DNA of 64,000 nucleotides, taken from NCBI RefSeq assembly GCF_900162695.1, contig NZ_FUIH01000007.1, positions 1,612,001 to 1,676,000 on the forward strand, given 5' to 3'. A model generated the notes under the pieces. The model was not told where the DNA came from, ran no database searches, and saw nothing but the letters and a program-made list of their open reading frames with translations. Within the stretch, counting starts at the first letter, position 1; each line of letters opens with the position of its first letter. The translations under genes were made by a program, and so were the position numbers. This document shows, in pieces, positions 53,156 to 62,588 of the stretch. The stretch comes from Virgibacillus siamensis (GTDB lineage Bacteria > Bacillota > Bacilli > Bacillales > Amphibacillaceae).

Positions 53156-53599
53156 CTATAGTGCTGCCAGTATTTCTTTCATAGATTCACCTATGGAAAC
53201 AGGCTTGCCGGTTTGCGGATTTATGTATACCATTCTGCCTCGTCCGGTCAGACAAAGCTCTTCCCGATCATTTAATGCCATATAGTGAACATCAAGGGAA
53301 GTATTTCCGACATAATTTACCTTTACATACAATTTTAAATTGTCATTGAAAAACATTTGTTTATGATAATCACATTGCAGATCAGCTACGATGGGCATAC
53401 CGTCCCCTATATTGCTGCTGTCAAATAACCCGGCTGCCTTTAAAAACTCGATACGTGCTTCCTCAAAATAAATAAACGGTGAAACATTGTTCACATGTCC
53501 AAACATATCCGTTTCGGAAAACCTTACTTTTATTGGGGTATAAAATGAAAATTCTGATTTCCATTTGTCTATGTCATCAATATAGGCTATTTTAGGCAA
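53156..53599 (-). CDS. acyl-CoA thioesterase, 4-hydroxybenzoyl-CoA thioesterase-like
   Basis: A 147-residue hotdog-fold protein with PIKVRFSETDMFGHVNNVSPFIYFEEARIEFLK, the YbgC/FadM-type active-site segment (Asp in the ETDMFGHVNN motif). It probably hydrolyses an acyl-CoA. B. subtilis ysmA is in this position beside gerE. No signal peptide is seen. Confidence 0.88.
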   Translation of the reverse strand: MPKIAYIDDIDKWKSEFSFYTPIKVRFSETDMFGHVNNVSPFIYFEEARIEFLKAAGLFDSSNIGDGMPIVADLQCDYHKQMFFNDNLKLYVKVNYVGNTSLDVHYMALNDREELCLTGRGRMVYINPQTGKPVSIGESMKEILAAL

Positions 53600-53629
53600 A
53601 TGCTCAGCTCCTTATCATTATATGCTTTT

Positions 53630-53665
53630 AAAAATGACCCTTACCGTATAACTGGTAAGGGTCAT
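53630..53665 (-). terminator. terminator of sdhCAB
   Basis: A perfect 12-bp stem (ATGACCCTTACC 53634-53645 with 53654-53665) is followed on the minus strand by TTTTTAAAAGC. Confidence 0.9.
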
Positions 53666-53688
53666 GGTAAACGGAAATCCATCCGATA

Positions 53689-54453
53689 TTAATGAGCGTG
53701 GTCACTTCCAAAGAAGTTTTTGAACGACTGAATATTCGTTGCCCGGTTCATGGCAGCAATGGATGTCGTTAATGGAATCCCTTTCGGACATACTTGCACA
53801 CAGTTCTGCGCGTTTCCGCAGCCTGAAATGCCGCCTTCTTCCATTAAACCGTCCAATCGTTCTTTCTTGTTCATTTCTCCTGTTGGATGTGCATTGAACA
53901 GTCGCGCCTGAGATAATGGAGCAGGTCCGATAAAGTTTGATTTATCGTTAACATTCGGACAAGCTTCCAGGCAAACACCACATGTCATACATTTAGACAA
54001 TTCATATGCCCACTGACGCTTTTTCTCCGGCATACGAGGTCCGGGTCCCAAGTCATACGTTCCATCAATTGGAATCCATGCTTTGACCTGTTTCAATGCA
54101 TCAAACATTTGCTCCCGGTCGACAAGAAGGTCACGAACAATAGGGAATGTGCTCATTGGTTCCAGCCGGATAGGCTGTTCCAATTTGTCAACCAGCGCAG
54201 CACATGATTGCCTTGCTGTTCCATTAATAACCATTGAACAAGCCCCGCAAACTTCCTCGAGACAGTTCATATCCCAAGCTACCGGTGTCGTTTTTTCACC
54301 GTTCGCATTCACAGGGTTCTGACGGATTTCCATCAGTCCGGAAATAACATTCATATTTTTTTTATAAGGAACATCAAATGATTCCTCATAAGGAGCAGAA
54401 TCCGGGCTGTCTTGACGCGTTATGATAAATTTAACAGTTTTTTGTTCAGCCAT
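53689..54453 (-). CDS. sdhB: succinate dehydrogenase iron-sulfur subunit
   Basis: Electron-transfer subunit of complex II. 254 residues: [2Fe-2S] ligands Cys64, Cys69, Cys72 and Cys84, then CMTCGVCLEACPN (Cys155, 158, 161, 165) and CGNAQNCVQVCPKG (Cys212, 218, 222) for the [4Fe-4S] and [3Fe-4S] centres. It ends in SDHAH. Last gene of sdhCAB. Confidence 0.98.
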   Translation of the reverse strand: MAEQKTVKFIITRQDSPDSAPYEESFDVPYKKNMNVISGLMEIRQNPVNANGEKTTPVAWDMNCLEEVCGACSMVINGTARQSCAALVDKLEQPIRLEPMSTFPIVRDLLVDREQMFDALKQVKAWIPIDGTYDLGPGPRMPEKKRQWAYELSKCMTCGVCLEACPNVNDKSNFIGPAPLSQARLFNAHPTGEMNKKERLDGLMEEGGISGCGNAQNCVQVCPKGIPLTTSIAAMNRATNIQSFKNFFGSDHAH

Positions 54454-54469
54454 GTATATCTTTCTCCCC

Positions 54470-56221
54470 TCAGTGTTTTTGTGTGTAGTCCCTTAACCTT
54501 GGCTCAATTAGTGAAGTATCAACTTCTTCATAGGAAATTTCTGGAGCATTCTTTTCCTTGTCAAAAGTTGCGATTGTTGTCTTGAGCCAATCTTCATCAT
54601 TACGATCCGGATAATCAGGTTTGTAATGCGCACCGCGGCTCTCATTACGGTTATATGCACCCATCGTTATAACACGTGCTAAATGCAGCATGTTTTTCAA
54701 TTGACGTGTAAACATAACACCCTGATTGCTCCAGCGTGAAGTATCATTGATATTAATCTTGTTCCAGCGTTCCTGAAGTTCTTTGATTTTTTCATCAGTC
54801 TTGAGCAATTTATCATTATGACGAACAACCGTTACATTATCAGTCATCCATTCACCAAGTTCTTTATGAATCTGGTAAGCATTTTCGTCGCCTTCCATCT
54901 TCATGAACTCATCAAATATTTCCTGCTCTTCTTTTTCCCGATTCTTAAACAATTCAGGAGACATATCCTCAACATGCTTGTCGAGTCCATCGATATAATC
55001 GATTGCATTCGGCCCTGCTACAGAACCGCCATAAATCGCGGAAAGCAATGAGTTTGCTCCGAGCCGGTTTCCGCCGTGCTGTGAATAATCACACTCACCG
55101 CAAGCGAAAATTCCAGGGATGCTTGTCATCTGATCAAAATCAACCCAAAGACCGCCCATTGAGTAGTGAACAGCAGGGAAAATCTTCATTGGAACTTTAC
55201 GCGGATCTTCACCAACAAATTTTTCATAAATCTCAATGATTCCGCCCAGCTTGACATCAAGCTCTTTTGGATCCTTATGTGACAGGTCAAGGTAAACCAT
55301 ATTTTCACCATTGATACCAAGCTTCTGGTTAACACAGACATCAAATATCTCACGGGTTGCAATGTCACGTGTTACCAGGTTTCCGTATGCCGGATATTTC
55401 TCTTCAAGGAAATACCATGGTTCCCCGTCTTTATACGTCCAGATACGTCCGCCTTCACCACGTGCTGATTCACTCATCAGGCGCAGTTTATCGTCGCCGG
55501 GGATAGCAGTTGGATGAATTTGTATAAATTCACCGTTTGCATACTTTGCACCCTGCTGATATAAAATACTCGCTGCGGAACCTGTATTAATCATGGAGTT
55601 CGTGGATTTACCAAAGATAATTCCCGGTCCTCCGGTAGCCATAATTGTTGCATCTGATGGATAGGATTTAATTTCATGTGTTTTAATGTCCTGTGCAACA
55701 ATCCCTTTTCCGACACCATCATCATCCAGAATCGCACCAAGAAATTCCCAGTTTTCATATTTTGTAACCAAACCTTCAACTTCATAGCGACGAACCTGTT
55801 CGTCCAATGCATATAATAACTGTTGTCCGGTTGTTGCCCCTGCATATGCTGTGCGGTGTACAGATGTACCGCCAAAGCGCCGGAAGTCAAGCAATCCTTC
55901 TGGCGTACGGTTGAACATAACACCCATTCTGTCGAGTAAATTTATAATACCAGGTGCTGCTTCACACATCGCTTTGACCGGTGGCTGATTTGCCAGGAAA
56001 TCACCGCCGTATACAGTATCATCAAAGTGTTTCCAAGGTGAATCTCCTTCACCTTTCGTGTTTACTGCACCATTAATCCCGCCTTGGGCACATACAGAGT
56101 GAGAACGTTTAACAGGTACAATGGAGAACAAGTCTACATTCACACCCGCTTCTGCTGCTTTAATCGTTGCCATAAGTCCGGCCAAACCGCCGCCTACAAC
56201 AACTACTTTGCGATTACTCAT
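54470..56221 (-). CDS. sdhA: succinate dehydrogenase flavoprotein subunit
   Basis: FAD subunit of complex II oxidising succinate. 583 residues with the dinucleotide fold VVVVGGGLAGL, the covalent-FAD His41 in RSHSVCAQGGINGA, the substrate-binding segment HPTAIPGDDKLRLMSESARGEGG, the active-site Arg in HYSMGGL-region and CGECDYSQHGGNRLGANSLL. Similar in length to the B. subtilis enzyme. GAGGGAG lies about 12 nt before the ATG. Confidence 0.98.
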   Translation of the reverse strand: MSNRKVVVVGGGLAGLMATIKAAEAGVNVDLFSIVPVKRSHSVCAQGGINGAVNTKGEGDSPWKHFDDTVYGGDFLANQPPVKAMCEAAPGIINLLDRMGVMFNRTPEGLLDFRRFGGTSVHRTAYAGATTGQQLLYALDEQVRRYEVEGLVTKYENWEFLGAILDDDGVGKGIVAQDIKTHEIKSYPSDATIMATGGPGIIFGKSTNSMINTGSAASILYQQGAKYANGEFIQIHPTAIPGDDKLRLMSESARGEGGRIWTYKDGEPWYFLEEKYPAYGNLVTRDIATREIFDVCVNQKLGINGENMVYLDLSHKDPKELDVKLGGIIEIYEKFVGEDPRKVPMKIFPAVHYSMGGLWVDFDQMTSIPGIFACGECDYSQHGGNRLGANSLLSAIYGGSVAGPNAIDYIDGLDKHVEDMSPELFKNREKEEQEIFDEFMKMEGDENAYQIHKELGEWMTDNVTVVRHNDKLLKTDEKIKELQERWNKININDTSRWSNQGVMFTRQLKNMLHLARVITMGAYNRNESRGAHYKPDYPDRNDEDWLKTTIATFDKEKNAPEISYEEVDTSLIEPRLRDYTQKH

Positions 56222-56248
56222 CGTAATGACTCACTCCCTCTTTCAAAA

Positions 56249-56869
56249 TTAAACACCATAAGCAAATTTAATTAATGCACGTACTCCAATATAGCTGATC
56301 GCAAGAAAAACTATCAGTGTAGCGTATGTAACAATTTTTTGCGATTTTGGTGACTGGGTGAAGCCCCATGAAACCAAGAAACTCCATAAGCCATTACTGA
56401 AATGGAATGTTGTTGAAAGCACGCCAATAATATAAAACCAGAACATTACCGGATTGGAAAGAATATTTTCCATCAGGTTATAATCCAGTTCCGCATTGCC
56501 TAAACCGATTTGCACACGAGTTTCCCATAAGTGCCATGCGATGAAGACAAATGTAATAATCCCTGTTACGCGCTGCAGATAAAACATCCAGTTTCGGAAA
56601 TAGCCATAGTTTTTTGAATTGTTTTTCGTCACAAAAACAATGTAAACACCTAAAATTGCATGAAACAGGATAGGCAGAAAAATGATTACTGTTTCCAATA
56701 CAATTCTGAACGGCAAATCATGCATAAATGCCGCCGCCTTGTTAAAGCTTTCTTCTCCGTATACAGCAAAATGGTTTACCACCAGGTGCTGTATGAGAAA
56801 GATTCCGATTGGTATTACGCCTAATAAGGAATGGAGTCTTCTGTAAAAGAACTCACGATGCTCTGACAT
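56249..56869 (-). CDS. sdhC: succinate dehydrogenase cytochrome b558 subunit
   Basis: Membrane anchor with two b hemes, the Bacillus-type single anchor protein. 206 residues with five hydrophobic helices; histidines in RRLHSLLGVIPI, QHLVVNHF, LFHAILG and AWHLWETR are candidate heme ligands. First gene of sdhCAB, with a SigA-type promoter and a roughly 100-nt leader upstream. Confidence 0.96.
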   Translation of the reverse strand: MSEHREFFYRRLHSLLGVIPIGIFLIQHLVVNHFAVYGEESFNKAAAFMHDLPFRIVLETVIIFLPILFHAILGVYIVFVTKNNSKNYGYFRNWMFYLQRVTGIITFVFIAWHLWETRVQIGLGNAELDYNLMENILSNPVMFWFYIIGVLSTTFHFSNGLWSFLVSWGFTQSPKSQKIVTYATLIVFLAISYIGVRALIKFAYGV

Positions 56870-57179
56870 GTGTTACCCCCCTCAGATGTGATTTATACTA
56901 CTCTTAGTAATGCACAAATTCAGGTGACAATATGAAATTATTGTCCATTATTGTACAATTTATGACATATTTATTGTACTTCTAACATTAAAAAGCGTCA
57001 AGAAAGGAAACCTTTAATTCACGACTCTGTGACATTTATCATTTTTCGAGTCAAAAATGAAAAAATTACACGCGGGTTCTTGCACTGATGACGGATTAAA
57101 TAGATAATGATACTAATAAATCATTAAGATACTCGCGAATTTTATAATCAGTATTTACAGAAACGAAAGGATGACATCA
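56870..57179. other. divergent intergenic region between sdhC and yslB
   Basis: 310 nt without a gene. It contains the sdhC promoter (56973-57001), a TTGTACAA palindrome in the sdhC leader (56951-56958) and a possible plus-strand promoter for yslB (TTGCAC near 57080 and GATAAT near 57103, 17-nt spacer). Confidence 0.6.
56973..57001 (-). promoter_or_regulatory. SigA-type promoter of sdhCAB
   Basis: Minus-strand TTGACG (56996-57001) and TACAAT (56973-56978) with a 17-nt spacer, one mismatch in each hexamer. The transcript leader would be about 97 nt. Confidence 0.75.
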
Positions 57180-57617
57180 ATGGCAAATACGAAAGAAACG
57201 CTGCCGGTTACTATTTTGGAAGACCTCCACACATCTGGTGCCGGATACGACATAATTCGTTATTTAGGGCTCCCTGAATTACTGGGACCTGAATCTTCCA
57301 CATTGTTATATTTCATGGGGAAGAATATTGCGCGAAAAATGGATATCGAATCCATTTCAGACATCAACTACGCCTTTGAAAAACTTGGCTGGGGAAAGCT
57401 TGAACTGGTTAAAGAAAAGAAAAAAGAGTTAACTTTTCAGCTGATGTCCGATGCAGTAGTATACCGGATGAATGCACCATTTGAAACTGATTTTCGTCTT
57501 GAATCAGGTTTTCTGGCCGAATCCGTGCAACTGATTTATGACAGAACATGTGAGTGCAATGAACAAATTAATAAAAAGATTCACTTGGTTGAATTTACTG
57601 TCATCTATACAGATTAG
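57180..57617 (+). CDS. yslB: DUF2507 protein YslB
   Basis: A 145-residue protein of the DUF2507 family (alpha/beta fold related to V4R-type ligand-binding domains), with GYDIIRYLGLPELLGPESSTLLYFMGKNIARK and FRLESGFLAESVQLIYDRTCECNEQ; a pair of Cys near residue 130 is typical of the family. Start at ATG 57180 after GAAAGGATG. Role unknown. It precedes uvrC as in B. subtilis, but lysC, which lies between them there, is absent. Confidence 0.9.
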   Translation: MANTKETLPVTILEDLHTSGAGYDIIRYLGLPELLGPESSTLLYFMGKNIARKMDIESISDINYAFEKLGWGKLELVKEKKKELTFQLMSDAVVYRMNAPFETDFRLESGFLAESVQLIYDRTCECNEQINKKIHLVEFTVIYTD

Positions 57618-57652
57618 TCCTTTTGAATCGTTTTTTCCCTATAATTGTCATT

Positions 57653-57690
57653 AAAAGAGCAGGCCTCCGTTTATTCCGGCCTACTCTTTT
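57653..57690. terminator. shared terminator of yslB and uvrC
   Basis: A 13-bp stem with one mismatch (57653-57665 with 57678-57690) has T-runs both ways. The uvrC stop codon (57681-57683) lies inside the stem. Confidence 0.85.
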
Positions 57691-59459
57691 GCTGTCAGAT
57701 GTTCTTTAATGGCGTTCGCTATATTGTTAGGTATACCAAGTCGTGTAATATGATCAATTTCCGCATTCCGAATTTCATTTACCGATTTAAAATGGGTCAA
57801 AAGTAATCTTTTTCGCTTTTCGCCTACTCCCGGAATTTTATCCAGTTCCGACTGAAACAAACTTTTCCCTCTTAACTGTCGGTGAAATGAAATGGCAAAC
57901 CGGTGTACCTCTTCCTGTATTCGCTGTACAAGGTAAAACTCCTGTGACTTTCTCGACAATGTCACAATCGCTGGCGGATCACCATATAACAATTCACTCG
58001 TTTTATGTTTATCATCTTTCGCAAGTCCGCACAATGGAATATCCAGCCCAAGTTCATTCTCAAGTACATCAAGTGCTGCACTCATCTGCCCCTTGCCTCC
58101 ATCTACAATAATAAGATCCGGAAGCGGCAAATTTTCCTTCAGCACCCGTTTATACCTGCGCCGGACAACCTCACGCATTGTATCATAGTCATCAGGGCCT
58201 TCCACATTCTTTATTTTATATTTCCGGTATTCCTTTTTATTTGCTTTTCCGTCAGTAAATACAACCATTGCTGATACGGGATCTGTACCTTGGATATTAG
58301 AGTTATCAAATGCCTCGATACGATGTGGCGTCTCGATATGCAACATATCTCCGAGACCTTCCACTGCCTTGATTGTTCGTTCTTCATCCCGTTCAATAAT
58401 GGAAAACTTCTCCTCAAGTGCGATGGTAGCATTTTTTCCGGCCAGCTCGACAAGTTCTTTTTTTCTCCCACGGAATGGTGTATGCACATCAATCTCCAGG
58501 AGCTCTTTCAGCAGATTTGTATCAGTTCCGATTGGGACAAGCAATTGCTTCGGTTTAATATGATGATGATGAAGATAAAACCGCCCAATAAAACTGATAA
58601 ATGTATCTGTTGGATCATCAAAAAACGGAAAAATAGACACATCCCGTTCAATTAATTTGCCCTGTCTAATGAAGAATACCTGTACACACATCCAGCCTTT
58701 ATCGTAAGCGAAACCAATAATATCACGATCCGTTTGATCATTTAAGGTCATTCGCTGCTGTTCCATTACAATTTCTATATGCTGGATTTGATCCCTCAAT
58801 TCTTTTGCCCGTTCAAAATTCAAATCAGCACTTGCTTCATACATGTTCTTTTTTAATTTGCTTTTAATTTCTTTATGTCCTCCATGAAGGAAGGATGTAA
58901 TACTATGAACGATTTCCTTATATGTCTGCTCGGAAGCCGGATTTTCACTGCATGCCAGACATTGTCCCATGTGATAATACAGGCAATATCTGCCGGGAGG
59001 ATTGTTGCATTTCCGGAGCGGGTACAACCGGTCCAACAGCTTTTTCGTTTCCCTTGCAGCCAGCACATTCGGATAGGGACCGAAATATTTACCTTTATCT
59101 TTTTTGATTTTGCGGACAATCAGCAGCCTTGGATGCCGTTCCGAAGTAATTTTCAAATAAGGATATGACTTATCATCTTTTAAAAGCACATTGTATTTCG
59201 GATCATATTTTTTAATTAAATTCATTTCCAGAATAAGTGCTTCAATTTCCGATGTTGTGACAATATATTCAAAATCGGTTATTTCCTGGACAAGTCGTTG
59301 TGTTTTTTTATCATTTGCTACGGTAAAATATGACCTGACCCTGTTCCGGAGCATCTTTGATTTCCCCACATATATAACTGTTCCATGCCTGTCCTTCATC
59401 AAATAACATCCGGGCTGAGATGGGAGGACAGCCAGTTTCTCCCTTATTTGCTGACTCAT
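57681..59459 (-). CDS. uvrC: excinuclease ABC subunit C
   Basis: Makes both incisions in nucleotide-excision repair. About 592 residues: N-terminal GIY-YIG domain (GCYLMKDRHGTVIYVGKSKMLRNRV), UVR motif (about 200-235), the RNase H-like endonuclease (AFDNSNIQGTDPVSAMVVF, LIIVDGGKGQMSAAL) and C-terminal double helix-hairpin-helix (IPGVGEKRKRLLLTHF). ATG 59459 or TTG 59465 may start it; AAAGGA lies upstream of both. Confidence 0.98.
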   Translation of the reverse strand: MSQQIREKLAVLPSQPGCYLMKDRHGTVIYVGKSKMLRNRVRSYFTVANDKKTQRLVQEITDFEYIVTTSEIEALILEMNLIKKYDPKYNVLLKDDKSYPYLKITSERHPRLLIVRKIKKDKGKYFGPYPNVLAARETKKLLDRLYPLRKCNNPPGRYCLYYHMGQCLACSENPASEQTYKEIVHSITSFLHGGHKEIKSKLKKNMYEASADLNFERAKELRDQIQHIEIVMEQQRMTLNDQTDRDIIGFAYDKGWMCVQVFFIRQGKLIERDVSIFPFFDDPTDTFISFIGRFYLHHHHIKPKQLLVPIGTDTNLLKELLEIDVHTPFRGRKKELVELAGKNATIALEEKFSIIERDEERTIKAVEGLGDMLHIETPHRIEAFDNSNIQGTDPVSAMVVFTDGKANKKEYRKYKIKNVEGPDDYDTMREVVRRRYKRVLKENLPLPDLIIVDGGKGQMSAALDVLENELGLDIPLCGLAKDDKHKTSELLYGDPPAIVTLSRKSQEFYLVQRIQEEVHRFAISFHRQLRGKSLFQSELDKIPGVGEKRKRLLLTHFKSVNEIRNAEIDHITRLGIPNNIANAIKEHLTAKE

Positions 59460-59483
59460 GATCAACTCATCCTTTAACTAAAG

Positions 59484-59519
59484 ATAATCCCTTGCTACAT
59501 GTTGCAACAAGGGATTATT
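59484..59519 (-). terminator. terminator of trxA
   Basis: A perfect stem of about 11 bp (ATAATCCCTTG 59485-59495 with 59509-59519) between trxA and uvrC, followed on the minus strand by TCTTTAG. Confidence 0.75.
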
Positions 59520-59548
59520 AACGTTCCATTATAGTATTATACACGTTG

Positions 59549-59863
59549 TTATGCATGTTTGTTAATTAAATCAACAAGAGCTTCTTTCGGCTGAAAACCA
59601 ACAACTTGATCTACAACATTACCGTCTTTGAACAGCAACAAAGTCGGGATGCTCATTACCCCGAATTTACCGGCAGTTTCCTGATTTTCATCAACATCAA
59701 GCTTAACAATTTGTACTTTTTCGCCCATTTCACCATCGATTTCTTCCAAAACCGGGGCAATCATCTTGCAAGGTCCACACCATGGTGCCCAAAAATCAGC
59801 AAGGACAAGACCCTCAGCAGTTTCTTTAGTGAAATTTTGATCTGTCACATGTGCAATCGCCAT
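59549..59863 (-). CDS. trxA: thioredoxin
   Basis: A 104-residue classical thioredoxin with the redox motif WCGPC (Cys29, Cys32), the buried Asp in LADFWAP and the cis-Pro in GVMSIPTLLLF. It is the general disulfide reductant with thioredoxin reductase. It lies between uvrC and etfA, as in B. subtilis. Confidence 0.98.
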   Translation of the reverse strand: MAIAHVTDQNFTKETAEGLVLADFWAPWCGPCKMIAPVLEEIDGEMGEKVQIVKLDVDENQETAGKFGVMSIPTLLLFKDGNVVDQVVGFQPKEALVDLINKHA

Positions 59864-59954
59864 TATCTATTCCTCCTCAATCAAGCTGACTTCTTTACTG
59901 AGTATATCATCGTTATTATATCCTCGCTAATAGTTTGCTTATACAAGAGGATGG

Positions 59955-59985
59955 GACAAAAGTGTTTTGAATTGCACTTTTTTCA
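59955..59985 (-). terminator. probable terminator of etfA
   Basis: A 7-bp stem (AAAAGTG 59958-59964 with 59975-59981) between etfA and trxA. Its minus-strand T-tract is short. Confidence 0.45.
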
Positions 59986-60007
59986 ATGATTCCCAGCCTC
60001 GCTTACC

Positions 60008-60979
60008 CTATTTCAGTTTTTTAATTTCTTCTGTCAGCTTAGGGACCACGTCAAAGATGTCTCCAACGATACCATAGTCGGCCACATTAAAAATATTGGC
60101 TTCCGGATCTTTGTTGATAGCCACAATCACTTTGGAATTTGACATTCCGGCAAGGTGCTGAATCGCGCCGGAGATTCCGCATGCGATATACAAATCCGGC
60201 GTAACCACTTTACCTGTTTGACCAATTTGCAACGAATAGTCACAGTATTCAGCGTCACATGCACCGCGGGAAGCACCAACCGCTCCTCCCAAAACATCGG
60301 CAAGTTCCTGCAGCGGTTTAAATCCATCCTCGCTTTTAACGCCTCGTCCGCCGGCAACAATAACATTTGCCTCGGATAAATCGACGCCTTCAGATGCTTT
60401 CTTAATCACATCTTTTATCACGGTACGAATGTCTGTAATATCAACATTCTTGGCAGAAACTTCTCCAGAACGTGAATCATCCCGCTCAAGGGGCTTAATG
60501 TTGTTTGGACGAATCGTTGCAAACGTCAGTCCGCTCGTAATTACTTTCTTCTCAAATGCCTTTCCGGAATAAATCGGTCTTGTAAAGACAACCTTCCCGT
60601 CATCAGTCGAGATTTCTGTAGCATCTGAAATAAGTCCTGTCTCCAATTTACTGGCAAGTTTCGGGGTCAAATCTTTTCCGATTGATGTATGTCCCATCAC
60701 TAAGCCATCCGGGGATTCGTCTTCGATTACGCCCATTACAGCCTGTCCAAATCCGTCCGGTGTATATGTTTCCAGCTTATCGTCTGATACGGTCACAACA
60801 CGGTCTGCACCGTAGTAAATCATTTCCTGACCTTGGCTGTTTAAATCACCGGATCCGCAAATAACACCGACAATTTCTCCATCAGAACTAACTGTTTTTG
60901 CTGCAGCAATTGCTTCAAATGTTACATTACGCAGGTCGTTTTCTCTTAATTCGCCTATAACTAATATTTTGTCACTCAT
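60008..60979 (-). CDS. etfA: electron transfer flavoprotein alpha subunit
   Basis: Carries electrons from acyl-CoA dehydrogenases to the quinone pool. 323 residues with an N-terminal Rossmann-like domain (VIGELRENDLRNVTFEAI) and the C-terminal FAD domain with QIGQTGKVVTPDLYIACGISGAIQHLAGM. Last gene of the fadR-enoyl hydratase-etfB-etfA operon. Confidence 0.98.
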   Translation of the reverse strand: MSDKILVIGELRENDLRNVTFEAIAAAKTVSSDGEIVGVICGSGDLNSQGQEMIYYGADRVVTVSDDKLETYTPDGFGQAVMGVIEDESPDGLVMGHTSIGKDLTPKLASKLETGLISDATEISTDDGKVVFTRPIYSGKAFEKKVITSGLTFATIRPNNIKPLERDDSRSGEVSAKNVDITDIRTVIKDVIKKASEGVDLSEANVIVAGGRGVKSEDGFKPLQELADVLGGAVGASRGACDAEYCDYSLQIGQTGKVVTPDLYIACGISGAIQHLAGMSNSKVIVAINKDPEANIFNVADYGIVGDIFDVVPKLTEEIKKLK

Positions 60980-61006
60980 GTCATTTCTCCTTTCCGTAGT
61001 AAAAGG

Positions 61007-61780
61007 TTACAGTACTTTCGATTCATCTTTAAGCAGGGATACAAGTTCCTTCACTTGTTCATCAACTTCACCTTCAAGAACCCGTCCTGCCTCTTTTTCA
61101 GGCGGCAGGAAAATATCCTCTGTTTTTGTTTTCGCTTCGACATCATCTTCGTCAAGATCCAGATCATCTATTTCCAATTCTTCAAGAGGCTTTTTCTTAG
61201 CCTTCATTATGCCCGGAAGTGATGGGTATCTTGGATCATTGAGCCCCTGCTGGCATGTGACCAGAAGTGGCAATGAAGTCTCGATTTTTTCGACATCACC
61301 TTCAACGTCTTTATCAATTTTGACCGCATCCCCATCAATTTCCAACGATGTAATAGTTGTAACAGATGGAATGCCGAGCGACTCAGCAAGACGCGGACCA
61401 ACTTGACCGCTTGCTTCGTCAATTGCAACATTCCCCGCTAAAATTAAATCTGCTTCTTTATCTTCAAAATACGCTTCCAGAATTTTGGCTGTAGTGAATT
61501 GATCACCATCTTCCAAATCTTCTTCCGTGTTAATCAAAACAGCTTTATCAGCTCCCATTGCGAGAGCAGTACGAAGCTGCTTTTCAGAATCTTCATCTCC
61601 AACAGTAACAACAGTGACTTCACCGCCATGGGCATCCTTCTGCTTAATGGCTTCTTCAACCGCATATTCATCATACGGATTAATGATATATTCTGCACCA
61701 TCATCTTCAATTTGGCCATTGGATACAGCAATTTTTTCTTCTGTATCGAATGTTTTCTTCAGCAATACATAAATGTTCAT
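61007..61780 (-). CDS. etfB: electron transfer flavoprotein beta subunit
   Basis: AMP-binding partner of EtfA. 257 residues starting MNIYVLLKKTFDTEEKIAV, with NPYDEYAVEEAI, VTVVTVGDEDSEKQLRTALAMGADKA and the family block LILAGNVAIDEASGQVGPRLAESLGIP. The ATG at 61780 follows GGAGGATATCACAT; a longer open frame upstream overlaps the enoyl hydratase end and is not supported. Confidence 0.97.
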   Translation of the reverse strand: MNIYVLLKKTFDTEEKIAVSNGQIEDDGAEYIINPYDEYAVEEAIKQKDAHGGEVTVVTVGDEDSEKQLRTALAMGADKAVLINTEEDLEDGDQFTTAKILEAYFEDKEADLILAGNVAIDEASGQVGPRLAESLGIPSVTTITSLEIDGDAVKIDKDVEGDVEKIETSLPLLVTCQQGLNDPRYPSLPGIMKAKKKPLEELEIDDLDLDEDDVEAKTKTEDIFLPPEKEAGRVLEGEVDEQVKELVSLLKDESKVL

Positions 61781-61796
61781 ATGTGATATCCTCCTT

Positions 61797-62570
61797 CTAT
61801 TTATCCTGGAAGTTAGGCTTACGTTTTTCGATAAATGCCTGAACGCCTTCTTTTGCATCTTCGGAACCGAATATTTTACCAAATGCTTCTGCCTCTTCCC
61901 GGACGCCGTCAGCAAACCGGGCAGTTTTGGCATACGGAATTAAATGCATAACATTATTGATAGTCGGCTTACTTTTGGCTGCAATTGCAGTTGCCAGTTT
62001 CATAGATTTTTCAACAAGTTCTTCCTCACTGACTGCATGATTCGCCAGTCCAAACTGATGTGCCTCGCCCCCGCTTATGGGCGTACCGGTTAATATCATT
62101 TCATAGGCTTTTGCTGTTCCTACATATCCCGGAAGACGCTGCGTACCGGCAAAGCCCGGAATGATGCCCAAAGTCAGTTCAGGAAGCCCCAATTTAGCAT
62201 TTTCCGTAACAATTCTAATATGACAGGACATCGCCAACTCAAGCCCGCCGCCTAAAGCAGCACCATGGATAGCGGCAATGACAGGAATGGAGAAGTTCTC
62301 AACCCGGTCAAATAATCTCTGCCCCCGCTCTGACAGTGATTGATAATCACTGGCGTCCTGAAGCGAAGTAAATTCTTTAATATCTGCGCCTGCAGAGAAA
62401 AACTTGCCTTCCCCTTTTAATATCACCGCTTTTACATTGGTATCGTTTTCAATTTTGTCCAAGTGTTCGTTTAGATCTTTTAAAAGGCTTGTCGATAATG
62501 CATTGGCTGGCGGGCTTTGAATTGTCAGCAAAGCAACATTATCTTTTGTTTCATATGCAAGTGTCCCCAA
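61797..62570 (-). CDS. fadB: enoyl-CoA hydratase/isomerase family protein
   Basis: Crotonase-fold enzyme hydrating trans-2-enoyl-CoA in beta-oxidation. 257 residues with GEGKFFSAGADIKEF (oxyanion hole), IHGAALGGGLELAMSCHIRI and LPELTLGIIPGFAGTQRLP, carrying the two catalytic Glu positions. It is placed between fadR and etfB, matching B. subtilis fadB; the symbol rests on that context. Confidence 0.92.
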   Translation of the reverse strand: MGTLAYETKDNVALLTIQSPPANALSTSLLKDLNEHLDKIENDTNVKAVILKGEGKFFSAGADIKEFTSLQDASDYQSLSERGQRLFDRVENFSIPVIAAIHGAALGGGLELAMSCHIRIVTENAKLGLPELTLGIIPGFAGTQRLPGYVGTAKAYEMILTGTPISGGEAHQFGLANHAVSEEELVEKSMKLATAIAAKSKPTINNVMHLIPYAKTARFADGVREEAEAFGKIFGSEDAKEGVQAFIEKRKPNFQDK

Positions 62571-62588
62571 CTTGATCCTCCTCTATTT

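Noticed and set aside
61781..61933. Possible 51-residue N-terminal extension of EtfB
   Set aside because: It overlaps the enoyl-CoA hydratase gene end, is basic and unlike any EtfB, and the ATG at 61780 has GGAGG upstream.
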